Origin: Clostridiales bacterium
GTDB taxonomy: Bacteria; Bacillota; Clostridia; Christensenellales; Christensenellaceae
Reading direction: 5' to 3'
Length of the DNA: 57,369 bases
Assembly (NCBI GenBank): GCA_015056045.1
Contig: SVGZ01000014.1
Coordinates: forward strand, 1-57,369
The notes under the pieces are model-generated. The model searched no databases. It was not told the origin of the DNA and saw only the letters and a program-made list of their open reading frames with translations. The position numbers and the translations under genes are program-made. Below are positions 21,097-29,618 of the stretch, in pieces (the stretch's first letter is position 1; the number at the start of each line of letters is the position of its first letter).

Positions 21097-22089
21097 TTAC
21101 GCTTCTGTGAGCATATCGTTGCGGATATAGCCGGTGTATTCCTTGCTGCCGGATTTGCAGCGGACTTTATACCATGTATATTCGCCGTCTGTTGTTCCCT
21201 GATCAAGGACATAAACCTTTGTATTGATCGAAAGCGTTGTGACCTTGCTGCTGCTTGTGGAAGACGATGCACGCATATTGACGCCGTCTTTGCCGACTTT
21301 CATCATATCGGAAAGGAAGTCGTTGCGGATGTAGCCTGTCTTGCCGCCGCCGAAGCTGATCGCATACCATGTGTAGCTGCCGTCTGCTGTGCCGTTATCC
21401 GTAATGGTAACTTCATCACCCATATCGAGTGTTGCGACCTTTTCGCCGGATGTGGAAGGCTGCGAACGAACGTTTACACCTGTGGAGTTGACATATTTCG
21501 TGCCAAGGTTCTGACCGCCCTGTTCGGGATCTGTTGTGCCTTCACCTTCGGTATTGGACGGTGTCGGTGTGGGGTCTTCCTGTGCAAAGCCTTCTGCGGA
21601 AACGCTCTTGCATTCTGCATAGCCTTCTTCCGTCAGCTGCAGAACGGCATAGACCTTCATCGTTTCTTTTTCAATATCGATGCTGATGATGTCCTGATTC
21701 GTGTAGCAAAGAAGCGGGTAGCCATTCCAGATCGTGATGCGGAAAGAAGCTTTTTCTGCACCGCTGGAATCGGTGATCTTCGAAGGCATACGGTTCATTG
21801 CCGGAAGGTCCGGAATCGTGAGCTTACCTTCGCTGTCTGCAGTAGCGCTGAAAACATCGGGGTTTACCGAAACGGAAAGCTGACCGCCGGAAAGCGGATT
21901 TCCCGCTGTATCGAGGAGCTGTACGGCAAATTCGATCTGTTTGTCATAAGGTACGGGTGTGGCTGTGGGGACTGCGGAAGCAGAAGCCTCTGCATCGCTG
22001 GGCTGTTCCTGTTCCTTTTTACCGCAGCCTGCCAAAGCAAAGCTGAAGATCAGGGCAAGAGCAAGCGCAAATGCCAAATACTTTTTCAT
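21097..22089 (-). CDS. Lipoprotein with two bacterial SH3 domains
   Basis: Secreted, membrane-anchored protein of 330 residues. It starts MKKYLAFALALALIFSF and has lipobox LAGC, so mature Cys is at about residue 21. A Ser/Ala/Thr/Pro linker, a carboxypeptidase-regulatory-like beta domain (IEFAVQLLDTAGNPLSGGQ region), and a Thr/Glu/Gly linker precede two SH3b repeats (GVNVRSQPSTSGEKVATLD and GVNMRASSSTSSSKVTTLS). SH3b domains usually bind peptidoglycan. The start ATG 22089 is preceded by GGAGGG; a frame to 22149 lacks a site. Cell-wall adhesion or sensing is the likely role. Confidence 0.88.
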   Translation of the reverse strand: MKKYLAFALALALIFSFALAGCGKKEQEQPSDAEASASAVPTATPVPYDKQIEFAVQLLDTAGNPLSGGQLSVSVNPDVFSATADSEGKLTIPDLPAMNRMPSKITDSSGAEKASFRITIWNGYPLLCYTNQDIISIDIEKETMKVYAVLQLTEEGYAECKSVSAEGFAQEDPTPTPSNTEGEGTTDPEQGGQNLGTKYVNSTGVNVRSQPSTSGEKVATLDMGDEVTITDNGTADGSYTWYAISFGGGKTGYIRNDFLSDMMKVGKDGVNMRASSSTSSSKVTTLSINTKVYVLDQGTTDGEYTWYKVRCKSGSKEYTGYIRNDMLTEA

Positions 22090-22272
22090 CTTTATCCCTC
22101 CATAATTTGTCAACATAGTTAAGAGATGGCGATATAAACCATCATGCATATTTTATATCATTTTTACTTGAAAAACAACTCATACAAGCATTTTATCCGT
22201 TTTTTTACAAATAAGTTGAATTTTTGGTACAACTTTTCCTATACTATGACGCAAAAATCCCCACTTTCTTTC

Positions 22273-22310
22273 CAAAAAAAAGATACCGACCAAAAAGGCC
22301 GGCATCTTTA
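22273..22310 (-). terminator. Terminator of the ECF operon
   Basis: In the minus sense AAGATGCCGGCC, a TTTTT loop, GGTCGGTATCTT, then a run of Ts. It lies 30 bases past the S-component stop. Confidence 0.85.
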
Positions 22311-22340
22311 TACGCAATATTTCAGAGATCTCTTTGCTTC

Positions 22341-22907
22341 TTAGATATAAGGAACGAGTGTGCGGACCTTCTTCATGCGCGGTGCGAGCAGCATGACAAC
22401 GAAGGGGCAAAGAGCGATCGGAACAACGTCTGCAATACCGATCCAAACTACGCAATACCAATAATCGAGGCCTGCGAAGTAGGAAAGGGAAAGGCTTGTG
22501 GTAACGATCATTGCGCAGCCGAAAAGGAGGCACCAGAAGAGGCTCTTTAAGATGAAGGACTTCTTGTTTTCAAGGAGTTCATCAAGACCAACTTTGCCGT
22601 TCTTCATGTGGATGAGAGCCGGAAGAGCTGCGGAAAGGCCAACTGTGATACCGTCTGTTAAGGGGCTGTGCAGCGGGATGAACATACCGGCGAGCAGGGA
22701 CCAAACAAGTGTTCCGATGTAACCGGAGAAGAAGCCTGTCCAAGGTCCGAAGAGGTAGCCGATAGCCGGAATGATGAATGCGAATGTACGGAAGTGAACT
22801 GCACCCGGAATGAGCGGGATCGGGCTTGCAAATGCCCAAAGAACGCCTGTTAAAACACCAAAGATCGCGAAGAAGATGATGTTTACAAATGTGATTTTCT
22901 TTTTCAT
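22341..22907 (-). CDS. ECF transporter substrate-binding (S) component
   Basis: Small integral membrane protein of 188 residues with about six hydrophobic helices, typical of an ECF S component that binds the substrate with nanomolar affinity. Features include SPIPLIPGAVHFRTFAFIIP, then GYLFGPWTGFFSGYIGTLVW, which match the helix 2-3 turn in vitamin S components. It is the last gene of a complete dedicated ECF operon, 27 bases after the creatininase-family gene. The substrate is not known; it does not look like ThiT (encoded separately at 32662), RibU or BioY. Nucleobase-like or amide-containing heterocycle is proposed from the context. Confidence 0.8.
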   Translation of the reverse strand: MKKKITFVNIIFFAIFGVLTGVLWAFASPIPLIPGAVHFRTFAFIIPAIGYLFGPWTGFFSGYIGTLVWSLLAGMFIPLHSPLTDGITVGLSAALPALIHMKNGKVGLDELLENKKSFILKSLFWCLLFGCAMIVTTSLSLSYFAGLDYWYCVVWIGIADVVPIALCPFVVMLLAPRMKKVRTLVPYI

Positions 22908-22934
22908 TTCGTTTCTCCTGATAAAATGAATGCG

Positions 22935-23717
22935 TCAGTAATTGATTTTTTCAATCTCTGAAATAATATTTACGAGCTCTTTGACTGCGTAATCAAAAAG
23001 CACTTCACCTTTTTCTGCCGTTGCAAAGGTCGGTGCGCCGATGACGCCGCTCTTTGTAACGTCTTTTGTTCTCCAGCCTGCGTTGATCGGGCCGAAAACG
23101 GTAACATATTTATCGCCCATGAAGCATTCTGCCGGGTCTTCATCGACAGCGAGCTCCATCTTGACGAGTTCGGGTCTTGCCGCGAGCATGAGGGATGTTT
23201 CCAGTTCGCAGGCATGGAATACACCATACATACCCGATTCCTGTACTTTATCTAAGCACTTTCTCCAGAAAGGCGTAAACCACCAGTCAAATACAAATAC
23301 ATCAATACCGAAATCGATGCGGATATCTCTGGAAATGAGGTTCATCATATCGGTGTTGCCGCCGTGGCTGTTGAAAAGGATGAGCTTTTTGAAGCCGTGG
23401 TGGCAGATGGAAGCGACAACATCATAGATAAGCGCATAGTATGTCTGTGCCTTAAAGGTCAGTGTACCTGCGAAATCCATATGTTCGTTGCTCTTGCCGA
23501 TGGGCATCTGCGGAGCAAAGATGATGTCAGCTTCGCCCGGATATTCAGCCTGTGCGACGAATCTGTCTGTGAGTTCTTTTAAGATCAGGTGATCTGTACC
23601 GACCGGAAGATGCGGTCCGTGCTGTTCTGTTGCGGCTGTCGGGAAAAGTACGATAGCCTTGTCTTTATTGATCGCAGCGATCTGATCGCGCGATAATTCT
23701 TCCCATTTAGCGATCAT
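22935..23717 (-). CDS. Creatininase-family amidohydrolase
   Basis: Metal-dependent amidohydrolase of the creatininase/MftE/ArfB superfamily, 260 residues. The metal-binding motifs are complete: TEQHGPHLPVGTD (30-42; Glu31, His33, Asp42), FNSHGGN (about 115-121; His118) and HACELETSLML (168-178; a Glu ligand). The family hydrolyses cyclic or formyl amides (creatinine, formamidopyrimidines, mycofactocin peptide). Being embedded between EcfT and the S component it probably acts on the transported compound, opening or trimming it. It could be a sugar-nucleotide-base formamidase; exact reaction not assignable. Confidence 0.86.
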   Translation of the reverse strand: MIAKWEELSRDQIAAINKDKAIVLFPTAATEQHGPHLPVGTDHLILKELTDRFVAQAEYPGEADIIFAPQMPIGKSNEHMDFAGTLTFKAQTYYALIYDVVASICHHGFKKLILFNSHGGNTDMMNLISRDIRIDFGIDVFVFDWWFTPFWRKCLDKVQESGMYGVFHACELETSLMLAARPELVKMELAVDEDPAECFMGDKYVTVFGPINAGWRTKDVTKSGVIGAPTFATAEKGEVLFDYAVKELVNIISEIEKINY

Positions 23718-23737
23718 AATAGTTTACCTCTTTTTTG

Positions 23738-24571
23738 TTATGCGCCGATGTTGAATAAGATATTGAGTACGATCGCACCTGCTGCGGAAATAACCGTCAG
23801 CAATGCGAATGTGATATCCTTGCCGGAAGCCTTGATGGCTTTATAAGCGGTTCTCGACTGTTTGAAGTTGAGCTTGTAATAATACATTGCCAGCGAAATG
23901 GCGTGACCTTTTGCCAAAACACGGAAAAGCAGCGGGAAGGATACGGTAACGTAGTTCTTCATCTTCTGCCAAGCCTTGCATTTTTCGATCTCAAGACCTC
24001 TCGAGCTCTGTGCTTCCATAATGGCAAAGAATTCGGAGATGATCATCGGGATGATCTGGAAAACGAGGCCGATACCGAAAGAAACGGCATTGGGCATTCT
24101 CCATTTATTGAGGCCGAGGATAATTTCGCTGAAGTTCGTCGTCAGAATGACGGTATAGAACGATGCGACCATCAGATAAACGCGGATCGAAAGAACATAG
24201 CATTTATAGATGTCATACAGCTCGAAGGAAAAGCTGAGCGTATTGCCCATGAAGTTCCAGCTCTGTCTAGCAACAACGATATCAAGGAACGCACTGCCCG
24301 TTTCGTTGATCTCAAACATGCCGAGGATTAGCCAGACGAGTGATATGAATATGATAAGCGCTTTTAATTTTGATAAAAGTATGCCCAGATATTCACCAAT
24401 GCCGCAGGCACACCACAGAACGATGAATACAACGAGGATAAAGGTCAATGCAACACCGCTGCGGATGATCGAGGTCAGAAGCGCCATGACGAGGAAGAAG
24501 ACGAACTTCGTTCTCGGGTCAAGGTTGTGCATATAGGATTCGCGGGGACTATACTGTAAGAAACCACCCAT
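23738..24571 (-). CDS. ecfT: ECF transporter transmembrane component EcfT
   Basis: Energy-coupling membrane subunit of an ECF transporter, 277 residues with about five to six helices. The family signatures are visible: SPRESYMHNLDPRTKFVFFL at the N-terminus, and the cytosolic coupling helices with a variant of the Ala-Arg-Gly motifs (SSRGLEIEKCKAWQKMKNY, then LLFRVLAKGHAISLAMYYY). Its ATG overlaps the ATPase stop as TAATG. Having its own T and fused A subunits makes this a dedicated group I type ECF system. Confidence 0.9.
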   Translation of the reverse strand: MGGFLQYSPRESYMHNLDPRTKFVFFLVMALLTSIIRSGVALTFILVVFIVLWCACGIGEYLGILLSKLKALIIFISLVWLILGMFEINETGSAFLDIVVARQSWNFMGNTLSFSFELYDIYKCYVLSIRVYLMVASFYTVILTTNFSEIILGLNKWRMPNAVSFGIGLVFQIIPMIISEFFAIMEAQSSRGLEIEKCKAWQKMKNYVTVSFPLLFRVLAKGHAISLAMYYYKLNFKQSRTAYKAIKASGKDITFALLTVISAAGAIVLNILFNIGA

Positions 24572-26229
24572 TATGCCTGCTCCTTTCCTGCAGCTTTTAA
24601 GATTTCCGTCAAGAAATCATCGAGGTTGCATGCGATTTTTTCGAAACCGAATTCGCGGCTCAGCTGAACGACTGCCGGCATCGGGAGGTTAAGATCCTCA
24701 AAGACGGCACGGTCTGCCAAAAGTTCTTCTCTGGAGCCTTCAAATCTCTGTACGCCATTGTTTAAAACGAGCATACGGTCGCAGACTTTGAAGACGAGTG
24801 CAAATTCGTGGCTGATCATGATGACGGTCTTGCCCTTTTCGATCAGATAAGAAATGATATTTTCGAGCTTGCCTTTGAGTTCCCAGTCCATACCGAGCGT
24901 CGGTTCATCGAGGATAATGACATCTGCACTCGAGAAGAGAACGGAAAGGATCGTAAGGACATGCTTTTTACCCATCGAAAGGTTTGCGGGGAGTTCTTCT
25001 CTATCGTCGAAAAGCTCATAATCTTTCAGGATCTTTTCGATCTCCGCTTCATCAACGCCGATTCCCTGTGCCTTTGCGCAGAAGCTCAGCTCATCTTTGA
25101 CGGTCTGTTCAAAGATCATGTGTTCCGGATGCTGGAAAACGAGGATAATATCTTTGGAAATTTCCGCAACGGATTTGCCGCGGATATCATTGCCGAGATA
25201 TAAAACTCTGCCGCTTGTGGGCTTGATCAGGCCGTTTAAATGCTTGACGAGCGTCGTCTTGCCGCTGCCGTTCTGGCCAAGAATTGCGGTAACTTTGCCT
25301 TTTGCAAAAGAGGAGTTGATATCGATCAGGGCGTTGAAACCGTCTGCAAAGGTCTGCTTTAAGCTTTCCGTTGTCAGGATCGGTTCGATCTCTTCTTTTT
25401 CAGCGGTATATTCGCGTTCGCGTTTTTCAACGAAACGGGAGATTTCTTTCCTTGCATCGGGAATATTGTAGAACATATTCATTCCCGGGAATGCGTGTTT
25501 GATCTTGTGGTAGATCAGGACTTCCTGCGGAAGCGTTACACCGAGGTTTTCCTGCACTTCGTGGTCGCTGAAGAATTCTTCTTTTGTGCCGTCGAAAACA
25601 ACTTTGCCTTCTTTTAAGCCGACAACGTGTTCAACGATGCCTGCAGACCATTCAAGGTTGTTGTCAACGATGATCGTTGTCTGTCCGGATGCACGGAGCT
25701 GTGCCAAAATCGTCTGAACAAGTTTTTTGCCGTTCGGGTCAAGGCTGCTGACGGGTTCATCCATGATGAGGACATCCGGCTGCATGGCAAGAACAGATGC
25801 GATGCAGACAGCCTGTCTCTGACCGCCGGAAAGCTTGGCAACAGAACGGTTCCTAAGGTGCTGGATGTTGAAAAGGTCCAGAACATATTCCATACGTTCG
25901 TGCATGGTCTCGGAATCGAGGCCCATGTTTTCCATACCGAAAGCGATCGCGTCCTCAACACCGTAGCCGAAAAGCTGGTTTTCAGGTGTCTGCGAAACGA
26001 CGGATACGCTGATGTTCTGTGCAACATCGAAAGAACCCGAAAGAACGCCATCGGGCATCAGCGTCGGGATAACGCCCGAAAGAATATTGATCAGGGTCGT
26101 TTTACCGCTGCCCGAAGGACCGACAACCGCGGTAACAGCACCCTCCTGTACGGAAAAGCTGACATCTTCGAGGATGTTTTTGCTGTTTTCCGCATATCTG
26201 TAGGTTATATTTTTTACATCAAAGCTCAA
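24571..26229 (-). CDS. ecfA: ECF ATPase, two fused ABC domains (EcfA-EcfA')
   Basis: Tandem ATP-binding protein powering the ECF transporter, 552 residues from TTG 26229. Domain 1 has Walker A GPSGSGKTT (about 37-45), signature LSGGQRQA and Walker B VLIMDEPVSSLD. Domain 2 has Walker A GQNGSGKTT (about 325), a degenerate signature LSMGKKHV and Walker B VIILDEPTLGMD. The start is TTG 26229 because AAGGAG lies just upstream and the ABC domain begins at once; the frame continues upstream through the phosphoribosyltransferase gene without a ribosome site. One domain probably has a weakened ATP site because of the LSMGK signature. Confidence 0.9.
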   Translation of the reverse strand: MSFDVKNITYRYAENSKNILEDVSFSVQEGAVTAVVGPSGSGKTTLINILSGVIPTLMPDGVLSGSFDVAQNISVSVVSQTPENQLFGYGVEDAIAFGMENMGLDSETMHERMEYVLDLFNIQHLRNRSVAKLSGGQRQAVCIASVLAMQPDVLIMDEPVSSLDPNGKKLVQTILAQLRASGQTTIIVDNNLEWSAGIVEHVVGLKEGKVVFDGTKEEFFSDHEVQENLGVTLPQEVLIYHKIKHAFPGMNMFYNIPDARKEISRFVEKREREYTAEKEEIEPILTTESLKQTFADGFNALIDINSSFAKGKVTAILGQNGSGKTTLVKHLNGLIKPTSGRVLYLGNDIRGKSVAEISKDIILVFQHPEHMIFEQTVKDELSFCAKAQGIGVDEAEIEKILKDYELFDDREELPANLSMGKKHVLTILSVLFSSADVIILDEPTLGMDWELKGKLENIISYLIEKGKTVIMISHEFALVFKVCDRMLVLNNGVQRFEGSREELLADRAVFEDLNLPMPAVVQLSREFGFEKIACNLDDFLTEILKAAGKEQA

Positions 26230-26242
26230 AGCAGGGTTCTCC

Positions 26243-26794
26243 TTATCTGGAAGGCTTGATCGGGAATACCGGAAGCGGTTCGAGGAAGATGATGTCTTTT
26301 CTGTTTGCCGCATCGCCTTCTGCCAAAATAGCCGCTTTGCCTGCGATCTCACCGCCGGCTTTTTTGACGAGTGCTTCCATTGCCTTTAAGGATTCACCTG
26401 TCGAGATAACGTCATCAACGATGAGGACTTTCTTGCCGCGGATCTGTTCTGCTTCTTCTTCTTCAAGGCAGAGGATCTGCTTATTCTGTGTTGTGATGGA
26501 ATAAACTTCCGTAACGAAGGGATTTGTCATATAGGGCTTGATGCTCTTTCTTGCGACATAATATCTCTTCATATTCATCAGTCTGGAAAGTTCCTGTACA
26601 AGCGGGATTCCCTTTGCTTCCGCTGTGATAAGAACATCGACTTCCGGGAGAACCTTCATCAGTTCCTGTGCTGCATTTAATACGAGCTCGCAATCGCCAA
26701 GAATAACAAAGCTTGCAATCTCAAGCTGATCGCTGATGCGAACGATAGGGAGCTGCCTTGTGACTCCCGCAATTTTCATTTCATAATGACGCAT
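26243..26794 (-). CDS. Phosphoribosyltransferase, adenine-PRTase-like
   Basis: Cytosolic type I phosphoribosyltransferase, 183 residues. The PRPP-binding loop KVLIVDDVISTGES is at about 122-135, and an upstream ARKSIKPYM stretch (81-89) resembles the flexible catalytic loop of Apt and Xpt enzymes. Such enzymes join PRPP and a nucleobase to yield a nucleotide. It is the first gene of the ECF operon; 13 bases separate its stop from the ATPase start. Together this suggests that the imported compound is, or is turned into, a nucleobase. Xanthine, adenine or a pyrimidine are possible. Could instead be a regulator like PurR, but no extra DNA-binding domain is seen. Confidence 0.87.
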   Translation of the reverse strand: MRHYEMKIAGVTRQLPIVRISDQLEIASFVILGDCELVLNAAQELMKVLPEVDVLITAEAKGIPLVQELSRLMNMKRYYVARKSIKPYMTNPFVTEVYSITTQNKQILCLEEEEAEQIRGKKVLIVDDVISTGESLKAMEALVKKAGGEIAGKAAILAEGDAANRKDIIFLEPLPVFPIKPSR

Positions 26795-26857
26795 GACATT
26801 CTTCTCCTGTTATTTGCTTTATCTGGCCGCATAAAGCAGACAGAATACCATAACTCT

Positions 26858-26886
26858 ATTATATTCGTAAACAAATTGTAAAGCAA
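26858..26886 (-). promoter_or_regulatory. Promoter of the PRTase-ECF operon
   Basis: Minus strand TTGCTT (26886-26881), a 17-base spacer and TATAAT (26863-26858). The spacer end and the -10 include ACGAATAT, the same eight bases as in one of the purR boxes (plus strand 7181-7188). No second, inverted box at the usual distance is visible, so PurR control is only a suggestion. Confidence 0.6.
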
Positions 26887-26977
26887 ACCATTTTTTAACA
26901 TTTCCACGAAAAATATATCCATTCAACACGCATGGAATAGGATGATATTTTATCGTTTTTTGGCTGATATTTTTCCG

Positions 26978-27012
26978 TAAAAAAACGACCGGATAAAAAC
27001 ACCGGCCGTTTT
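26978..27012 (-). terminator. Terminator after Tim44-like gene
   Basis: Minus sense AAACGGCCGGTGTTTTTATCCGGTCGTTTTTTT-like hairpin; stem CGGCCGGT pairs with ACCGGTCG-type arm with one mismatch; T tract follows. Confidence 0.75.
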
Positions 27013-27016
27013 ATAT

Positions 27017-27949
27017 TTAGTTGCCTGTTCTCTGCGAAATGCCGCGGATCTGCGAAAGTGCCCAATCATGCTCTGCAAGCTCGATCGTCGTTCCGCAATA
27101 TTCGCACTGACCGCTCTGGTTGATGGAAAGCGGTGCTCCGCAATTCGGGCAGTTGACTGCGGAAAGCTCTTCTTTTTCCTTTGTCTGTGCATTGGCACTG
27201 CGGATGAGCTTCCATTCATACGCCATGAAGAGTTCTCTGTCCTTATCGCCGGAAACGACATTGCCGTCTTTATCCGTGGTATAGTCACAGATCCTTGTAT
27301 CAAGGCGAACATAGAGAACGTCATTTTCGCCTTCCTGCTGATAGTTTGTGATCTGTGCATTGAGAACGGCGATGCGCTCAACATAGTTTGTATATTCGCG
27401 TCTGCGGAGTTCATCCAGCTGTCTGTCATACTGCGTGTAAAGCGTATCCGTCATGAAGCTGCGCACAGGCGCAAGGTCTTTATCCTGCCATGCATTCTGC
27501 AGCTTGATATACCAGTTGCCGACCTTTTCCATGAGAAGCTGTTCGCTGAAGTTCGGGTCTTTTGCCATAAGCGCCGTGAGGTCTGCATCGGGCTTATCGG
27601 GAACACGAACAGGTGCTGCCTGTTTCTTTTTATTCCTGCGTCTTAAAATGATAAACAGAATGATCGCAATAATAATGATCGCTTCAAAAGAGGAATCCGC
27701 ACCGATAAGAGCCGGTATCAGGAAGAACAGATCGTCACTACTGCTGCTGTAGCTGTCGTCATAATAATAATCGTCATCGCTGCCCCAATCGGAATCCCAA
27801 TCGGAACCGCTATCCCAGCCGCTGTCACCCCAGTCTGTATCACCGGCAAAGTTGCCCGCATCGGCGATCGCAGAAACCGGCATCATAAAAAGGCTGATAA
27901 CAAGCAGCAAAGCCGCCAATACGCCAAAAATCTTATACGATCTTTTCAT
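27017..27949 (-). CDS. Tim44-like domain protein with C-terminal zinc ribbon
   Basis: Secreted or membrane-anchored protein of 310 residues of unknown role. It begins with a signal peptide (KIFGVLAALLLVISLFMMP), a low-complexity Asp/Ser/Trp/Tyr stretch (about 38-75), a membrane helix (FEAIIIIAIILFIILRRR), then a Tim44-like alpha/beta domain (SEQLLMEKVGNWYIKLQNAW onward) and a zinc ribbon with CPNCGAP and CEYCGTT. The start ATG 27949 follows AAGGAGG. Related proteins occur next to TPM-domain or phage-shock-like genes, but neither is near here. The zinc ribbon should be cytosolic if the single helix spans outwards-in. Confidence 0.8.
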   Translation of the reverse strand: MKRSYKIFGVLAALLLVISLFMMPVSAIADAGNFAGDTDWGDSGWDSGSDWDSDWGSDDDYYYDDSYSSSSDDLFFLIPALIGADSSFEAIIIIAIILFIILRRRNKKKQAAPVRVPDKPDADLTALMAKDPNFSEQLLMEKVGNWYIKLQNAWQDKDLAPVRSFMTDTLYTQYDRQLDELRRREYTNYVERIAVLNAQITNYQQEGENDVLYVRLDTRICDYTTDKDGNVVSGDKDRELFMAYEWKLIRSANAQTKEKEELSAVNCPNCGAPLSINQSGQCEYCGTTIELAEHDWALSQIRGISQRTGN

Positions 27950-28026
27950 ATTTCCTCCTTGATATTCGGTCAAAAAATCTCCTGTATAGCTTTAATATAC
28001 ACGAAAAATGTGCATTCGTAAAGCAT

Positions 28027-28614
28027 TTATTCACCGAGACATTGCCTGCAGAGCTTCGGGGAATCCAGTTTTGCAACATCCGCTTCCGTCAGATACATCC
28101 TGTTTTCGGGCAAAATCCGCTCTGCCATAGAGCAGCCAAGGCGATGGATCGTATCCGAATTTTTGCTCTTCACATAATAGGATGATGTCGGCTCAGGCTC
28201 TTCCTTGCGCATCTTTTCGGGTAATCTTCCCTTTTTCAAAAGCTCGTATAAACTTTCCGCGGAATATTCGCCGATGCAGCGTTTACAGCAGGAATACGAC
28301 GGCAATTCCGGGAGTTCATCTTCCGTGATGCTGATGCGGTTCTTTTCGGCAATGCGCGAAACCGTGGAACAATCCGGCAGATGGATCTTCGTACCGCTCT
28401 CGCTGAAAACAAAGGTCAGCCCAAGCCCTAAGCTTTCCCGTTCTTCCTTTGGTATTGCGGAAGCTTCCATGATCTTTTCCACTTCGCCTTCCGCATTGTA
28501 GCGAACATGAATATCGCTCTCGCTCTTTTTGAGCAGCAGCGCCGTCATGACCGCAGATAAAAATAAGACGATCGCTATTGCCAATATGAGCTTTTGTGTT
28601 TCCCTGTTTTTCAT
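28027..28614 (-). CDS. Membrane protein with duplicated HxxxC...CxxC motif
   Basis: Unrecognised protein of 195 residues from ATG 28614. An N-terminal membrane helix (LILAIAIVLFLSAVMTALLL) is followed by two copies of a short Cys/His module: KIHLPDCSTVSRIAEKNRI ... CCKRCIGE (about 73-116) and TIHRLGCSMAERILPENRM ... LCRQCLGE (about 152-194). Each has HxxxC, 25-30 residues, and CxxC, an arrangement seen at the C-terminus of some thermonucleases and Ada-like metal domains. Each probably binds one zinc. No good ribosome site is seen before 28614 and a hairpin (28634-28661) lies upstream, so the start is uncertain. It follows the pseudouridine synthase gene by 58 bases. Confidence 0.6.
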   Translation of the reverse strand: MKNRETQKLILAIAIVLFLSAVMTALLLKKSESDIHVRYNAEGEVEKIMEASAIPKEERESLGLGLTFVFSESGTKIHLPDCSTVSRIAEKNRISITEDELPELPSYSCCKRCIGEYSAESLYELLKKGRLPEKMRKEEPEPTSSYYVKSKNSDTIHRLGCSMAERILPENRMYLTEADVAKLDSPKLCRQCLGE

Positions 28615-28633
28615 AAAATACGCTGAATGTGAA

Positions 28634-28661
28634 ATTCCTAACCCGATCTGCAGGTTAGGAA
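28634..28661 (-). repeat. Intergenic hairpin without T tract
   Basis: ATTCCTAACC, an eight-base loop, GGGTTAGGAAT. It falls between the pseudouridine synthase stop and the next gene. With no T run it may be an RNA-processing or mRNA-stability hairpin rather than a terminator. Confidence 0.55.
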
Positions 28662-28672
28662 TCTGTTTGCTG

Positions 28673-29587
28673 TCAGTTTTTTGCTTGTTTTTTGCGGCGC
28701 ATACGAAGCTCCGGAAGCTCATCTTCCGATGCGATAACGCGCATATTGAGATAAGAAAGCGGATTGTTGATCCCCGTTTCAAAGACAAATTTTTCAACAG
28801 CCAAAGCTGGGTATTCCGGTGTAAAGCGATCGTTGATGCGTTCATCGCCATATTCCCTGTCGCCGATGACGGGCATTCCCGCAAAGGCAAGCTGTGCACG
28901 GGCAAGGGTAACACCGCCGTTCAGGTTGACCGCCTCAATGATCGAAACGCCCATGTTGGATTCTATCACACGGTAGCGCGTAATAACAGGCAAATAGCCT
29001 TTTTTCGCTTCGTCTGTGATGATGATCTTCGCATCCTCCGCCGTTTTTGAAGCGTAATGAGAAATTTCGCCTTCACTTTCCGCAGGAACAGCACCAATAT
29101 AGGCGCTTAAAATACGCTTGATGCGTCTTTCACGCACTGCCTGCATCATAAGCTGGAAAAATTCTTCGTTTTTGGCGATCATAACAAGCCCTGCCGAACC
29201 CTTATCGAGCCTCTGGCAGATATAGGGAACGCTCATGACCTGTGTATTATACTGGCCGGTTTCCTCCATATAGCGCCTTGCTGCAGCATAAAGCGTATCT
29301 CTTCCGGTCTCTTTTTCGGTCGTGCAATCCATGCCATAGGGTTTGCGCATCACGAAAAAGTTATCATCTTCATAGACGACAAGTTCAGACGGAACAAGCT
29401 CCGGAAAAACACCGTCGATTTCGATGTGATCCCCTTCACGCAGGCGGATATCCCACTTTTTGATGCGTCCGCCAACGACGACGGAACCGCTTTTTATCAG
29501 CAGCTTCGCACGTTCATTGCCTATGCCGGCATTTTTCATGGCTTCGCTCAGCCGTATTCTGTTTTCATCGTTTCTGAGCGTTATCAA
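28673..29587 (-). CDS. RluA/RluD-type pseudouridine synthase, divergent
   Basis: RNA-modifying enzyme converting uridine to pseudouridine, 304 residues. An S4-like RNA-binding part (about 10-60, SEAMKNAGIGNERAKLLIKSG) precedes the catalytic domain with Asp in CQRLDKGSAGLVMIAK (about residue 128). The usual GRTHQLRVH motif is replaced by GGVTLARAQLAFAGMPVIGD, where the VGD/IGDREYG end is kept. TTG 29587 is taken as the start since GGAAGGG precedes it; TTG 29605, in the ribosome site itself, is less likely. Target (rRNA, tRNA) unknown. It lies directly downstream of dnaB on the same strand. Confidence 0.82.
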   Translation of the reverse strand: MITLRNDENRIRLSEAMKNAGIGNERAKLLIKSGSVVVGGRIKKWDIRLREGDHIEIDGVFPELVPSELVVYEDDNFFVMRKPYGMDCTTEKETGRDTLYAAARRYMEETGQYNTQVMSVPYICQRLDKGSAGLVMIAKNEEFFQLMMQAVRERRIKRILSAYIGAVPAESEGEISHYASKTAEDAKIIITDEAKKGYLPVITRYRVIESNMGVSIIEAVNLNGGVTLARAQLAFAGMPVIGDREYGDERINDRFTPEYPALAVEKFVFETGINNPLSYLNMRVIASEDELPELRMRRKKQAKN

Positions 29588-29618
29588 TGCTTTTCCCTTC
29601 CTCAATCAAGCTGAAAAT

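Noticed and set aside
26858-26886. A full PurR operator before the PRTase-ECF operon.
   Set aside because: Only one CGAA half is present; the inverted partner at the usual distance is missing, so it is kept only as a hint.
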